Assembly: GCF_910591885.1 (NCBI RefSeq)
Contig: NC_063273.1
Location: 9,114,001-9,178,000, forward strand
Direction of reading: 5' to 3'
DNA: 64,000 nucleotides
DNA from: Bombus terrestris
Taxonomy: Eukaryota; Arthropoda; Insecta; Hymenoptera; Apidae
The notes under the pieces are model-generated. The model had not been told where the DNA came from. It was given only the letters and a program-made list of their open reading frames with translations, and did not search any database. The position numbers and the translations under genes were made by a program. Within the stretch, counting starts at the first letter, position 1. Each line of letters opens with the position of its first letter. Shown here one piece after another: positions 1 to 12,269 of the stretch.

Positions 1-345
1 TGTATCCTAACGATCTTGATACCCCGAGGTAAAACAACGTGATTTGAATTGTGCTCTAACTCATGTGTCGCTACAGAGGATAACTAGTGACTACACGATT
101 GACGGTAGAGTGATCTGGTGGTTTGTTTGCTTAAGCAGAACGAGATAAGGCGAACGTGAAAAGAACTTTCCGGACGACCTTTCCGGATATCTACGTCGTT
201 GTTAATATACTGCTCGAAAACTGTCTCATCCTTACACACTGCAATGCGATTATTTTCCATTAAACGTTTCTCGGTGTACGTACCGTCTTTAAAGTGCTGA
301 TAGCTTCAAATTCGAGTGTCAAATAATCATTTAATTTGGACTGAC
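1..345 (-). other. grh: grh intron, 5' part only (continues beyond position 1)
   Basis: This is the start of the intron that follows the 346-729 exon. On the minus strand the donor reads CAG|GTCAGT, with the intron beginning at 345. No exon, repeat or regulatory element could be recognised in these bases. The next exons, expected to encode the CP2-type DNA-binding domain of Grainyhead, should lie beyond the window. Confidence 0.75.
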
Positions 346-729
346 CTGATGAAGCGCCGTGGGCGGATGATGATCTTGCCTGGGCGTGACCGCGTCCGCG
401 CCGATGCCGGAGTCGGGGCTGGGAAGATCAACGGTCAGGACTTTGCTGCTGCTCGAGGATGAGCGTATCGCGTGTGTCGTCGCGTAAGAGCTTGGCACAA
501 CCTCGTACCTCGTGTACGAAGCGGTCGTGGTGGACAACGAGGACGAGCTCGACGAAGCCAATGGTGGCAGAGCGTCGCCGGTGACGTAGACCGCCGTGGC
601 CTCCTGGTGCAATCCGCTCGGGTTCCCAGTGTTTGCCGCGCCCGTCGCCGAGGTCGACGTGTACGCCGTGGACTGCAATCGTGGGCTGCACGAGCTGTAG
701 GGGTCGTAGGGACTGCCGTACTGTTGCAC
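346..729 (-). CDS. grh: grainyhead transcription factor, internal exon with PSPDSGIG motif
   Basis: Internal coding exon of 384 bp, exactly 128 codons in phase 0 at both ends. The acceptor is TTTCAG|GTG at 729 and the donor CAG|GTCAGT at 346. The peptide begins VQQYGSPYDPYSSCSPRLQ, continues through Ser/Thr/Ala-rich sequence with a poly-Ser run (about residues 59-65) and a second one (about 90-95), and ends with VDLPSPDSGIGADAVTPR (about 100-117). From memory, a proline-directed Ser motif of this kind lies between the activation region and the DNA-binding domain of insect Grainyhead, an epidermal and neuroblast transcription factor acting in the nucleus. The segment looks disordered, with several Ser-Pro or Thr-Pro sites that could be phosphorylated. 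Its frame continues directly from the exon at 2542-2902. An ATG-initiated gene of its own is unlikely because the ORF opens at a splice acceptor. The splice sites are clear; the name rests mainly on the companion exons. Confidence 0.85.
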
Positions 730-2541
730 CTGAAATTTTACGTAATCGTTATTAACAATCGTCGTAACAGTAACGAGTAATTAACGTAAAATTTTTCATA
801 GAATTTTAAGACTATCAGAGAAGAAAAGTGATTGTTTTGTATGGAATTTTCCAGAGAATGTCAGGATTATCGGAGTAAAAATGACTGATACGACATTTTT
901 CATAGAAATTTTGTTAACTTGAAAATCATAGGAAATAATTGAACTCTCAGAGTTTGAAATATTCTTTTAACGATCGTCAAATTCGCGAACGCAAACACGT
1001 TTATTGAATATCTGAAATAGGTCGTAAACTGAATAATATTGCGAAATTTTTAAAACAATTTAGTTGATATGTTTAATTAGTTACTATTAATTTATTAAAT
1101 AGGTATTACTATTAGCTAAAAATAGTTATAACTGGACGAGATTGTTATTCTGGATTTCCATAGGAATATAGTATGGTATAGGGTATTTGTCTCTCGATTG
1201 CGCGGTCTAATATTCAGAATTTTTATCGAGATCGAATTAGATAGCGTCAAGTATGTTTGTTATAACAGAGTCGGGATAATGACGCTTATTTGTATCGGAA
1301 TCAACGAGGCTAGTGTCTTGCGTTTATATCTAGATCAGGGTAGGCAGTGTTGGGTCTTTTCTTTATTGCTTTTAATGTGCGTCATGTATTTTAATCGCAA
1401 TGGAGCGAAGTCGGATTTGATGGAGTTCAGACTGGATAGTGTCGCGTATGTTTATTAGGACAGGTAGTGTGTGGAGCATGTTTTCTAAGAGCGGACTGGA
1501 ATCCTGAAAGTTATTAACACGCATTTTCCAGCTGACTGTCGATAATCTTTGTGGGATTTAGACTCGTTTCGTTGCCAGGCCTGTGCATGTAATTAGGAGA
1601 GACTGATGAAGGCAACATGATATTTTCGTTGATTGGCCGTCATTGACATCAAGCCTTTTAATATTATAATTTAATGCCTGTACTTGTTTAAAAATTTCCC
1701 CCATCATATAGATTGGAAATAATATTTTATTTGACAACTAACTTATAAAGCTTTTACCTGCTAGCGTATCGCTATATATATTTTTACTACTACAGTGATC
1801 TTGCAGAAAATTTATGGCAAACTTAACTCTCCTGTGACTGTTGAATTTTTACAAACAAGATTTGTTTCAACAAACAAGGAAATTTCGAACATTTTACAAA
1901 AATATTTATTATGAAACGATACTAAGAAAGAAAGATTTTTTCATATTTTCTTCAAATTTAATGACTCTATTTGTATTCTGCTTCTTTAGCTGCATAAATA
2001 TTCGTAGTATAATAATTTTCACGATTTCACCTTAATTTAATACAGCAGCATTAGATTTTCTATTTCCCCTCACCTAAATACATCTGTCTTTGCATCTTAA
2101 AAACAAACCTAAACATCAATCTGAGAATTTGCTATTATTCCAAACACAGAGATAGAGAGACTCTCGATCTTTTGAAGTCAATTTTTATTAAGTATTTATT
2201 TTAGATTCATTAGTCTTCCTAATATTAAATATTATCATCACAACACAAAGATCAACCATCTCTCTTATGAAGCACTGACTATGCAGAAAGGCAATAACTG
2301 AAAAAATATGTGAAATCAGTTTTCCTGTATCTTTGAATACTTCCAAATAATTTACCAAAGTACTTTAATGTAAAATTGCAGCAATTAATTGTTTCTTTGA
2401 CACTGTCTTTTTTTCCATATTTTCTCCATATTATGAAAAATTCACGCTTCTATGCTATTGTGTGACAAAACAAAATAAGAAGAAAAGAAAGGAAATTAAA
2501 TATAGAAAATATCATGGTTACAAATTGCTCGATGGTCTCAC
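730..2541 (-). other. grh: grh intron of 1.8 kb
   Basis: This intron separates the two proline/serine-rich grh exons. The donor is CAG|GTGAGA at 2542/2541 and the acceptor is AATTTCAG at 730. Both boundaries are phase 0, so the exon could be skipped without a frameshift. The sequence is strongly AT-rich with scattered short chance ORFs. I saw no repeat, transposon or RNA gene in it. Confidence 0.75.
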
Positions 2542-2902
2542 CTGTAGTTGATGTTGATGATGATGGTACATTCCTGGTGGCGTGGGACTGTCCGGCTGAG
2601 CCTGTTTGTGCCTTTTGCTGGACTGTTGTGCCCCTCTCGACGAGCTCAAGTCCTCGGGCTCCCTTTTGACTCCGGTGATGCCGGTGCTCGAGGAACCGTC
2701 GTGTCTGAGGGACTGCGGGCTAAGCGGAAGCGGAAGGCCACCCTGTAGACTCTGGCCAGGACTGTGGGACGGCTGGTTGTACTGATGGAGGAAGTGGTGT
2801 AGTTCCCCTCCTCCGGCGCCTTCGCCGCCTTCCATGCGATTCGTCGAACCGGAACCGGAGCCAGGCGCCTCCTGCACTAGCAGCTTCTGGCCCATCACAC
2901 CC
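2542..2902 (-). CDS. grh: grainyhead transcription factor, internal exon with KREPEDL motif
   Basis: Coding exon of 361 bp: one base finishing a split codon, then 120 codons, ending in phase 0 before the donor CAG|GTGAGA. Visible features are Gly/Ser- and Glu-rich sequence (about residues 13-33), HHFLHQYNQPSHSPGQ, a Pro/Leu stretch, GVKREPEDL (about 77-85, at 2647-2670), a basic KRHK cluster (96-99) that could be part of a nuclear localisation signal, and a His/Gln-rich end. VKRE fits the psi-K-x-E SUMOylation consensus. A KREPEDL block is something I recall from Drosophila Grainyhead. The acceptor is the weak point: TGTTGAAG| at 2903 has a poor pyrimidine tract but matches the phase left by the 25985-26410 exon (AC+G, Thr). 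Another AG at 2872 (GTGCAG|GAG) keeps the local frame but not that phase. An ATG at 2895-2893 is in frame, so an alternative first exon is possible. Confidence 0.85.
2647..2670 (-). other. grh: VKREPEDL motif: possible SUMO acceptor site in Grainyhead
   Basis: The codons for V-K-R-E-P-E-D-L lie here. The first four residues fit the psi-K-x-E consensus for SUMO attachment, which in transcription factors often tunes repression. Modification of this lysine is inference. The motif's similarity to Drosophila Grainyhead is from memory and was not checked by alignment. Confidence 0.5.
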
Positions 2903-5029
2903 CTTCAACAGTCCGTGGAGAATCGACCTTTAACTGCGGTTCCCTTTACAGCTCAACATTATCAATTCGGGATCGATCGACTATGCGGTAAGTGCGCATG
3001 GCGAATCGGGTCGCCAACGAAATGTTTCCTCGCTCTTTGCACTTTGCTTGTAATGCTTTGTGAGATTTATCGGCTCTTATAGAAAAACACGTGGAACATA
3101 GCAGGAGAAAAATACGTTAAATCTTAGTTAGTATTTTCGATCTTGACGAAAAAGTGTAAGTAAGTTGTAAAATTCAATCTTATTAAGAAGAAGATTAAGA
3201 ACTGTTTGTAATTAAATATGCATTTTCTCTACTTTCTCTCGATGCAATTTCATGCCTAACGTCCTTCCTTTCAACAGCTAACGCAAACATCAGAAAATCA
3301 AGAAAAATGGACTTGTCGTTTTTTCCTCTTGCGACATATAATCACGTAATTACTATTAAACAAGAATTAATGCAACCATAATATTTCATCCTTTGATTGT
3401 CCCGAGCAATTTATTATCGATACAGAACCAATTAAGAGAAGGAGCTCGGAGTTTATTTTCCAATTTATAAAGATAGTTTCGTTATAGCTTTAACTGCCCA
3501 CTCTTCATTATATCAAGTTACATTTGCCGAAGAATTCCGAGCAACAAGTTCAGAATCGATTATGCAGATGTCGCAAGAAAAAGATCTAATTACGAGACGA
3601 CTTAAAAGATCGTATCGCTTTCGTTGTCAGCGATATTAAAACAGGGTTTAACTTTGTTGCGATGCAAACGATGCTAGATGACGCTATTTTATTAAACGCG
3701 CTCGTCGATAGCTTGATTACAGAGAATTTCTTCTTTTTTCTGTTTTTCTTCGGAAAGATAGATTTTAACGTTTCACTGATATGATAATGGCAGGTTTCCC
3801 CGGAGGGGGCGGTGGGGGCTGGAGGATCATTTCTTTCCCTTTTTTCCTCTACTAAATCGATTGCATTTGAAACGTTCGCGCTGAATCTTTATGCCCCGAG
3901 GGAAGTTATAATAATGTTAATACGGTATTAGCTAACGAGCAGAGCGATTTATTGTACGGCAGCGTGTTTCACGACGAAGATAAGCTAAAGTAGGATCGAC
4001 AGCGCCGATGACTGCGGTACATTTGTCATTTCCCGCGTCTCAATGACGATATCATCGGACATCGTGCGACGCTCGTGCGTATATAAAGTATAATTAATTC
4101 ATAGATTTTCAAGGTCCGTCACGGCGAATAAATGCGTAATGTGTCTCATCAATAACAGCTGTGGCACAGCTGTTTCGCAACGTTGACTTTTCTCAGTAAA
4201 AACCAGGTAAAGACGAATAAATATCGATAGTTTCCAATCATTACTAAATATAAACGATAAGCATCGGCGCGTTCCTTTCTATCGACTATCGATTATGCAT
4301 AGATCCATTGCTTTAAAGAACTAACAATGTTGTTTGAACAATCACGTGTTTCTACACGACAAGTTACTTAGATTGAAGTTTGTGTATATACAAGTCGAGT
4401 TTACTGATTTCAAGTAATGGATATTTGAAATAGCGTTGGAAACGAGGAGAAAGATTCGCTTTTCATTAAAATCCAAAGGGCATTCGCTTTTATAAATAAT
4501 TCTAATGTGTAGTAAATGTAAATAAATGTAAATAAATAATAATAATGTGTAGTTCACATTGTAAATCGTGTGTTATACCTACATCGTACGTAACATTGTA
4601 AAATGTATCTCAAGCTTCAGTGATACTTGAAGAAACCGTAATACTTGAAGTCAAATAATAGTAAAATCAGGTTAAACAATTTGAAAGAACAGCAATTTGA
4701 ACGAACATTTCGAATCAAGTAAAGAACAGATTCAAATCGTCCGATGAAGAGATTTCATGTTGCTGATTTGACTGTCGACTGATTTGAACGAGTCTTAAGA
4801 ACAATGGAGAAATGCTATCGAAGCTTCTTCTAGCGAAGTCAATCTGCCGATATAAACATCGTCTCTACTAACTACTGAACACGTTCCGTGGTCCATGAAA
4901 ATATTCAAGTTCGCTTCTACGTCTAATTATCATAAATCTTCGACATCCGAATTTTGCATAAGAAAGCTACTGTACATAAATAACGAATCGTATGTCAGCG
5001 ATTCTTCCTGGTATGTACCAGAAGAGGTT

Positions 5030-6250
5030 CTCGTTTCCAGAAGCCGGGGGCTCTGGGAACGGGAAGAGAAGCGCGTCGCCTTCGGCACGAGGATCGTAGC
5101 GAGTCGCGTCGCATCTGCCGAACCATCGGCAATAAAATTTTCTGGGCGCGGAAACGCGATTCGCCGAACGGTCGTACAGGGAGAGAGAATCGAGAGGATC
5201 GCGGGCCGACATTATGCGAAGTAGTTAACATGTTATATTTAGCATGATAATACGTATCCACAATACGGGGGACCCTTATAAACTGCCAACGCTCTCGGTG
5301 CATACGACAGCCTCCTTCCCTTTCTTTCTCTTTCTTGCACTTTCATGTTCTTTCTCTCTTAGTTTGCTCGCGCATTCTTTTTTTTCCTTCCTTCCCTTTT
5401 CTTCCCTTTTCTTCCTTCCCTGCTCTCGTCCTTGCCCGACGTGTCGTGGCAACCTCCGCCAGGTTCACCGGTCTCTCTGGCCTCCTTCATTTCATCTCTT
5501 TCTATTAAACGAACGAAGACAGGCCGCGTGTCTCTGCCGTTCTCTTTTCTACTGCGCTGAACATCGCCACTGAGGTACCTACCCTACGGTCAGATGCTCC
5601 CGTACAATGGCTCTTTTTTTACACTTGATACCTGATCTCACTCGTCTAACCCTCTCTTCTCTGCTCTTTTCTCTCCGTCTCTCTTCTCCCCCTCTGTACA
5701 CGCCGTGCTTTCTGTCTACCGCCTTTCTGGCATCGTCTGGTCTACTCTCGAGGCGAGAAAGAGCGAACAACGGAATAAGAGAGAAAGGTTGTTCGCTGAA
5801 AGCGAGGAAAAGGGTGACACCGGAGGTAAGAGAGAAGGAAAGAGTCGTATAGGAAAGTAGAGAAGGATGGCGGGACGCGACACGTCGTCGCCCTCGGCAC
5901 ACTTGTGCCTGAAGAAGTGCGGATTGGAACGACGATGGAAAAACGGCCGGTGAAAGCCAGAGGAGTACCGCGCGCTCTCTGTTGTCCTTTCCGTGCTGGA
6001 AAGCTGTTGCTCGTCTCATAACCGGAGGCGACGACGGCACGGCCTCATGAATTCGGCTTACATGAAATGGATCCAAGCCCGTTCGTCGTTGCGTCGAGAC
6101 GCGCATTCGTTCCACGCCTCGTACTCTTAATGCCGCGCCGTGGTAATGCGATGCTAATCCCTGATGTAGGATCGCTGAGATTCATGGAGATCGCGAATCC
6201 GCCCGGGGAACCTTACGCGTACCGATGCTCTCAGTTTAAGTCCGCTCTCT
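5030..6250. other. GC-richer intronic block with chance ORFs and pyrimidine tract
   Basis: Compared with its AT-rich flanks this block is rich in G+C and CpG. It holds overlapping ORFs on both strands of up to about 178 codons with low-complexity translations. A strongly pyrimidine-biased stretch (CTTTCTCT-type, about 5310-5420) gives Phe/Leu/Ser-rich readings. Mirror-image ORFs on both strands argue for composition rather than coding. It may be regulatory; that is inference. Confidence 0.35.
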
Positions 6251-6588
6251 TTTGAATATTTTGGGTGCACATATTATGGGGTGATGCTCTGACATCAGCG
6301 AGGATCGACGAGGACACGTGTGCTTTTTTCGGATGAATCGTTGACGTGTTAATCCTTGGATGCTTCGGGCAATGCTGCTGGATTTTTGGGACAATTTTTG
6401 TTGATGGGTATTGCAGCTAACGCATTTCTTAATTTATGATATTATTATAATTTTCCAGCTAAGGGTGGGTTGTAGGATTTACCGGATTATGCGACTTTAA
6501 CGTATCGTTTAGGAATTATAAGGCCACGGTTCACGAATTTTTGAGGAAATTTTATTTTGCTACAAGCATCGCACTTTTTAATTATACG

Positions 6589-6612
6589 ATATATATATAT
6601 ATATATATATAT
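6589..6612. repeat. (AT)n microsatellite
   Basis: A perfect run of about twelve AT dinucleotides inside the 23-kb grh intron. Confidence 0.95.
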
Positions 6613-8450
6613 TCGATAGCTTCAGAGAACGTTTGTGGATTTTTGTGGAGTATAAGATACTTTCTAGCATATAACACTAGATATATGTTTAATTTTGTCG
6701 AAGGTGTTAAATGTTGGAGAGAAGAAGCATTTAACCCGCGAAGTTATGACGATGAGGCTTGAAACAAATTCGAAAACGGATACAGGAATTACAAAATAGA
6801 ATTGAACGTAGAAATTATGAGATAGAAGCGAGTGTAGAAATCGCAAGAGTAACTGCATTTCGAAGCAAAGATTGTTCGATTTGAAAAAGGAAAATGTCGA
6901 TACCTCGACGCTCGTATGCAGTAAAAGTCCGAGGTGATTCGCAAGCTGGCTACGGTTGAATCAAACGTCAGAACGTGCCAATTTCCTCCTTTCCATTTCA
7001 ATAATTTATAAAACGTCGTAGTCGTAAAATCCTATGATGCCTGAAATCAAGGACTGATCGAGACGATCCGTTATAACGCAACTAGTAATTGCGTTGTAGT
7101 TGCGTCAATTCCTGTTAGGAATTCGCGTGACGACCAATATCTTCCATTTCTTGTGCAATGTTTTACAAATTCTCACGCTCGAGTTCTTTTTCGTAACCCA
7201 CATATGTCTAATTTTTTGTTTTTTTACGATATTTTTTTATCTACCTATACTTACTGTGAGCTTCTATTATTCTAACTTGTCTCTTAACTCTATTCTCTTT
7301 CGTATCTTAACGAAACAATATGTAAATTTCACTAAACGTGACATTTGGAAGTCACAGTAATTAATTTCATAAATTAAAGAGCACCAAAAGGCGATAATAT
7401 TATAAACTCTATCTTTTGAGTACTTTTTCAAATTCAGATCATCTTCTTGCGATAAACGAATGCACGAAAGTGAGCCATTTGTTTCTCGAGAAATAAACAT
7501 TAATTCTGTACTTATGTAATGAAATTAAAATGTCAACGAAAAGCGTAGTTGTTCGATTTGATTTCTGACAGGCTGGTATGTTTCAAAATACCTGCCAAAA
7601 TTGTTGTCCACGAAAGTGTTAAAACATGACGTAAGATCGTGGTATAGTTTTGTCACGAAAGAGTCGCAAATCACGGTGAGGAATCGAGAAGAGAAGAAAT
7701 CGACGCCGTGGCACAGTTTAATCACCTCCTATGCGGTAATTCTCAAGCCGGTTTCCACGAATTCATGAATTCGCGGCTGTTTCCCCGTACACGGACGAGC
7801 AAATTATTCCACGTAACGTTACACGACCGCGCCGTTTTTGCCGCGTCGCCACGCAACTTGCGTACCGTTTGCGTTCGTACGCGCAAAAGAGGCAATTATG
7901 CGCTTACGGTGCAGCATTATCGACGACAAGACAGACGTACCATGCGAGCTTCGAGGTCGCCAGGTCGCTGGAGGGTCACCGTCTGCTCACAGACGCGTAT
8001 ACGCGTGTACTGGAGTGTATATGCTCGTCATTCTAACGAGTGACACGGTATTAAGCACGCGGTTCCGGGAAAACGGAGTGAAAACCTCCAAGATTCTAGA
8101 ATTTTCATTCAACTATACACATACATTCAATTCACATAAGTAATTATTCGTAATCAACCACTATTTTAATCTTTTTGTTGCTATTTAAAGCAATATTCTC
8201 ACGATCGATCGAATATGTATGTCTCTATGCTCTTCCGACAATCAAGCTAGCAAAATTTTATCTTTAAATTTACGACTTTTTTTTGAACCACAGTTCACAA
8301 ATCTTCTACTCTCTATTATAATATATTGTATAATATATCGATTCTTCAAGAGTTACACTTTCTCTAAACAATCTCTTTTAATCACGTATTTAAATTTCCC
8401 TAAATGAACGCACAAAATCAAAGTAACAGAATCTATAAGGATCCGTAAAT

Positions 8451-8945
8451 TAACCAATCCTATTTAAAGTAATCCACGGATCCTCACGTCAACGTTCTTT
8501 TCTCTCGATCAAACTATTTCTGAAACTACTCTCTATAGTATAGATAACATGGACATCCAATTACTAACCGTATTTAATCGTTCAGAAACTCTGCAGTCAA
8601 TTTCTGTTAATTAATTACAAAGCTCCTCGTCAACGCCGAAAATCCAAAAAGCTTCGACAAACCCTATCGGAACCTGCAAAAGTTCTTTAATCCTGCAAAA
8701 CAGTAACCAATCCTATTTAAACAGATCTTAGATCTTTACATCAACGTTCTTCTCTCTCGAGCAGACTACTCCTGAAACCACTTTCTATAGAATAGATAAT
8801 ATAGACGTCCAATTATTAGCTACATTTGGTCCTTCAAAAAATCACGCTCTCCAAACAATCACTTCTAACCAGTTACAAAGTCGATCCCCTTATCGATGTC
8901 GAAAATTCAAAAGAATCCCAACAAATTTCATCTAACTAACAAGGC
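8451..8945. repeat. Tandem duplication, period about 253 bp
   Basis: Two diverged copies lie head to tail. Copy one starts with TAACCAATCCTATTTAAA at 8451 and copy two with the same 18 bases at 8704. Shared blocks in the same order include TCAACGTTCTT, CTCTCGA, CTATAG.ATAGATAA, CCAATTA and GTTACAAAG or ATTACAAAG. A possible much more decayed third copy lies upstream (CTATTTAAAGCAAT near 8181). It is a non-coding duplication within the intron. Confidence 0.85.
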
Positions 8946-9052
8946 GTGTCTATTCCTAACAGTCGTAGAATGAGCAGGTCGGTCAGAAAGGGTCGGACGA
9001 TAGCGTGCACGCGTGTTTGTATCCCGAACGAGCTTGCGGTACAAGGCAGGGC

Positions 9053-9229
9053 CCGGTTCGGAACCGGAATCGTCGTTCCTGAAACCGGAAATCGGGCGTA
9101 TCGGAAGGGAGCGTGCTTGGTCTGAGACCTGCCGCGGTCGAACTCGAAAGACAGGTCTCGCTACTGCGTGGCGCTCTACTGTCTGCTCGGGTCATTCGTT
9201 TTGATTATTATTGTCAGGACCAGCCGGTT
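9053..9229. promoter_or_regulatory. Cluster of four Grainyhead-like CCGGTT/AACCGG sites
   Basis: The hexamers occur at 9053-9058 (CCGGTT), 9062-9067 (AACCGG), 9083-9088 (AACCGG) and 9224-9229 (CCGGTT). Grainyhead-family proteins bind a palindrome close to AACCGGTT. About 0.1 such hexamers would be expected in 177 bp of uniform-composition DNA, although local GC richness raises this. None is the complete eight-base palindrome. Lying inside the grh gene, they could serve autoregulation, but this is only a motif match. Confidence 0.3.
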
Positions 9230-9340
9230 CCACCTTCTTTCTTCTTTTCCTCCTATCTTTTCTTTTTTTTACCTCCGCTTTTTCCAACGTGACGCAAGCA
9301 AAACGAACGAAGACACACGCGGGGCTTTTTACCTTGGCGG

Positions 9341-9364
9341 GCACGCACGCACGCACGCACGCAC
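9341..9364. repeat. (GCAC)6 microsatellite
   Basis: Six perfect tandem copies of GCAC inside the CpG-rich island of the 23-kb intron. Confidence 0.95.
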
Positions 9365-12269
9365 GTCACCTGTGCGCGCAGCACGCGCCACCCGTGTATG
9401 TGGTCCGCATATGTACGCGAGTTCTTCGACGTTCAGCCGCGTCGGCGAATTTAAATGCGACCAACGTGGACGAGGCCTGGCTTCTGCCACTTCTTTCATC
9501 GCATCGCGCCTCGTCCAGCTTCCCTTCGCGCGCACGCCCTTTCTCCTACGTGAATTGTTCGGTTCCCGGAAGAGTTTTCAGTTTGGGCGAGCTTGGTATG
9601 GTGAACACGCGGCGGTAGAACGTTTGGAGATCTTCATCTTGCTTGTAAAGCAGATTGCTCTGCTTTCTTCGAGCGTATAGCACAGTTATTTTATCGGTAA
9701 TTGCGTCTGGTTATCTCAGATTGCGTAATTACGGTTTGCGATTTGCGTATGGTTCGACTCTTCTTGTATTTCTTTATCTGATCTGGATTGTATTGGTTTG
9801 TGCAAGATGAAGAGAAATTCTGTTTTTCGGAAGACTTCTATAACTTCTATCTATATTATTGGTCTGTCATTGGAACAGACTTTGCTCTCTATCGAATTGT
9901 CTTGTAGTTCTATGAGATTCTTTTTATCGGACGAAGAGTTATCGATTCACGGCAGTTGGAAAGAAATCCTATGTAACTGGAATGAATATTTTTTCCCATT
10001 GTTAGACTGTCTTCTGTCTCAAAAGGTTGCAATGGTTCACGAGAGACCGACTTTTGTAAAGTATATGAACTTTTGAGAAACTTTGAGGGAATTCGGTATG
10101 TCGGGCACGTGTCGCTTTCCAGGATCTTGATTTTGATGCGAATCTTTTTCATAACGTTCCATAGGACGTTGATCTTAATGCCGCGTTTCTGAACTATGTT
10201 TATAATGTTAAAATCCCGCGTGTAGATCCCTAGAAGCGTTTCCCTGTTCTTGGAAGAAGGCGAAGTTTGATATGTCGGGCATGCCTAGATCGTGATCTCT
10301 ACATGCGTGACTTCTGCTCCGTTCCCCTTTTTTGGAACTTTGTGGGGATGGTAACGATCGAACGACGAATCAAATTACTTAACCTACCATAATTCACTTC
10401 CCTAAAACGAAAACGAAAAAAAAAAAAAAAAGAAAGAAGATAGGATACTTTGGATAATAAATAAAATTAAGCGCAAATATTCTTATGACTGGGGCGGGGA
10501 TTTTTATGCAATTATGGGATATTTGAAAGTGCAGATGCGTGTAATATGCAAACATGTATAAAATGTTCAAAATATACGATAACGATACTTGTCGTGATAT
10601 CTAACTGGTGAAACTTCTCATCTAAGTTTCATTTCTCTAATTACATTTATAAAAATATAAATTTCAATAAATATCCTGAGTCTATTTATTACAAATGTCG
10701 AATGTTAGATGTTATAGTATATTAACACTAGGATCGCGAAACGTCAAGAATCCATATTTTTAGCTGCTTGTCCGCGGAGATCAGTCGGACGACCGCGAAA
10801 ACTTGTCTCGGTCTAGGAACTCGGGGAATCGGACTTAGGGATCGTGAGGTCAAAAGCGCACTTGACACATCGTCGAGGTTGTCTCGATCTCGTAGAACCG
10901 TACAGCACGATACGGTCGAGTTTTCGCAGGGGTAGTTGCCTCGCGATTCGACCCCGGTCGCAAGAAACCGGACTTTCCGTTGCGAAACAGGAAGACGTGT
11001 TAACCTCGAAAATGAGCCTGAGAACCGGAATCATTCTGTAGGTTTGCGGTTTTTGTTTTACAAGGAAGAATTAATGACCATATAGCGAAAGAAATAACGC
11101 TGCTTTTCTCCACTTAAAACTCTGGCTCTGAATTGTAGAAAATAATAACATTATTCAATTGCATGGCGTGGATATAACTCGACTTTTTATTTCGAGGAAT
11201 AGGAACTTCTAAACTTGTTTGCATAAAAGAAATGTTGCTGTAAAATTAATTTGCATATAAGCCTCTCAGAAGCCAGTTCCCGACAAACAGATAACTTGCT
11301 TCCATAAGTTCATTTATCGCAAGAAAATAACACAATTAATACATGGAGACGAATTTCTGAGATTTACTATTTTATATCATAATTCTACAAACACATATGT
11401 TTTTTCAGACTTTACAACATTGCAAGGTAAAGATATCGACGATGGCAGCATCGAGTAAGTTCCTGAAACATATATTTCCGTATCAAACTATGTATTAAAA
11501 AATCAGATTCAATAATTCTAATTAACCGATTACGAAGACGATTACAGGGAAATATCAATCAAGCAACCAAACCGATTCTATTTCATCAGCCTGTTTACCC
11601 TATTCTTCCAGGAGCAAGGACGTTCACCTCGATTGAGCTTTCGGTTCAACGGAACTCCCATATCTCTTGGATCTCACGTCTTATCGTAACAGCCTTTCTC
11701 GTCGGCGAGGTCTTCTTTATCCAGCTCCTCCCGCGGTTACGCCGTGGCCGGTGCAATTCCTCTAGGACCCATAAAACCCAACCTAGTCCGGTTTCTAGCG
11801 TTCAAAAGCGGCGACGTTGACGTTTGTATAGGAAGGAAAACGCGATGAATCGCGCGACGAACGAAGCGCGCTCGCAAGAAGGTAAAAGCGAGCGCGGGTG
11901 TGTATGCTGGTCGGGCAAGAAAAGAAGGAGGAAACGTTTACGGCGTTTTGTGATCATAAATTCAAATAAAGGGGAACTCGCTCGCGTTACGTGTCGGGCA
12001 TAAAGCACCGGTAGACAGCGAAAACGGGCCATGCCACTCGTCCCGCGGCCGATTCTCGTTCCTCGGGCCCGTTTCGTTTTACGACGTGACACGAGGCCCT
12101 CGTCAAGTGGGTCAGAGGCCATCCTTGTAGTAGGCACGCCAGGTTCCTCGTAGTCGACAGATCTCCGCGTAACGATAAAACGGACAACGAGACGCGTAAT
12201 AAGGAGTTAAGACCGCGCTACACGTCTTTCGTGAGGATCCTTGGAAGGGATAACTTCGTACTCCTCAGA

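Larger units (their letters stand above)
9000..9660. other. CpG-rich intronic island
   Basis: A GC- and CpG-dense block with overlapping ORFs of 170 and 135 codons on the same strand in different frames, which argues against genuine coding. It includes a (GCAC)6 run and the CCGGTT/AACCGG cluster listed separately. Such islands in large introns of developmental regulators are often enhancers or internal promoters; here that is inference. Confidence 0.4.

Noticed and set aside
472..780. 102-codon + strand ORF opposite the 346-729 exon
   Set aside because: It is Arg-rich shadow sequence of GC-rich codons in the real exon and runs past its acceptor into the intron.
5579..6115. 178-codon minus-strand ORF
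   Set aside because: Low-complexity Arg/Ser/Phe translation, overlapped by + strand ORFs in the same GC-richer block, and no recognisable domain.
10732..10741. TTAACACTAG as a piggyBac-like terminus
   Set aside because: No partner terminus was found at a sensible distance, so no element can be bounded.
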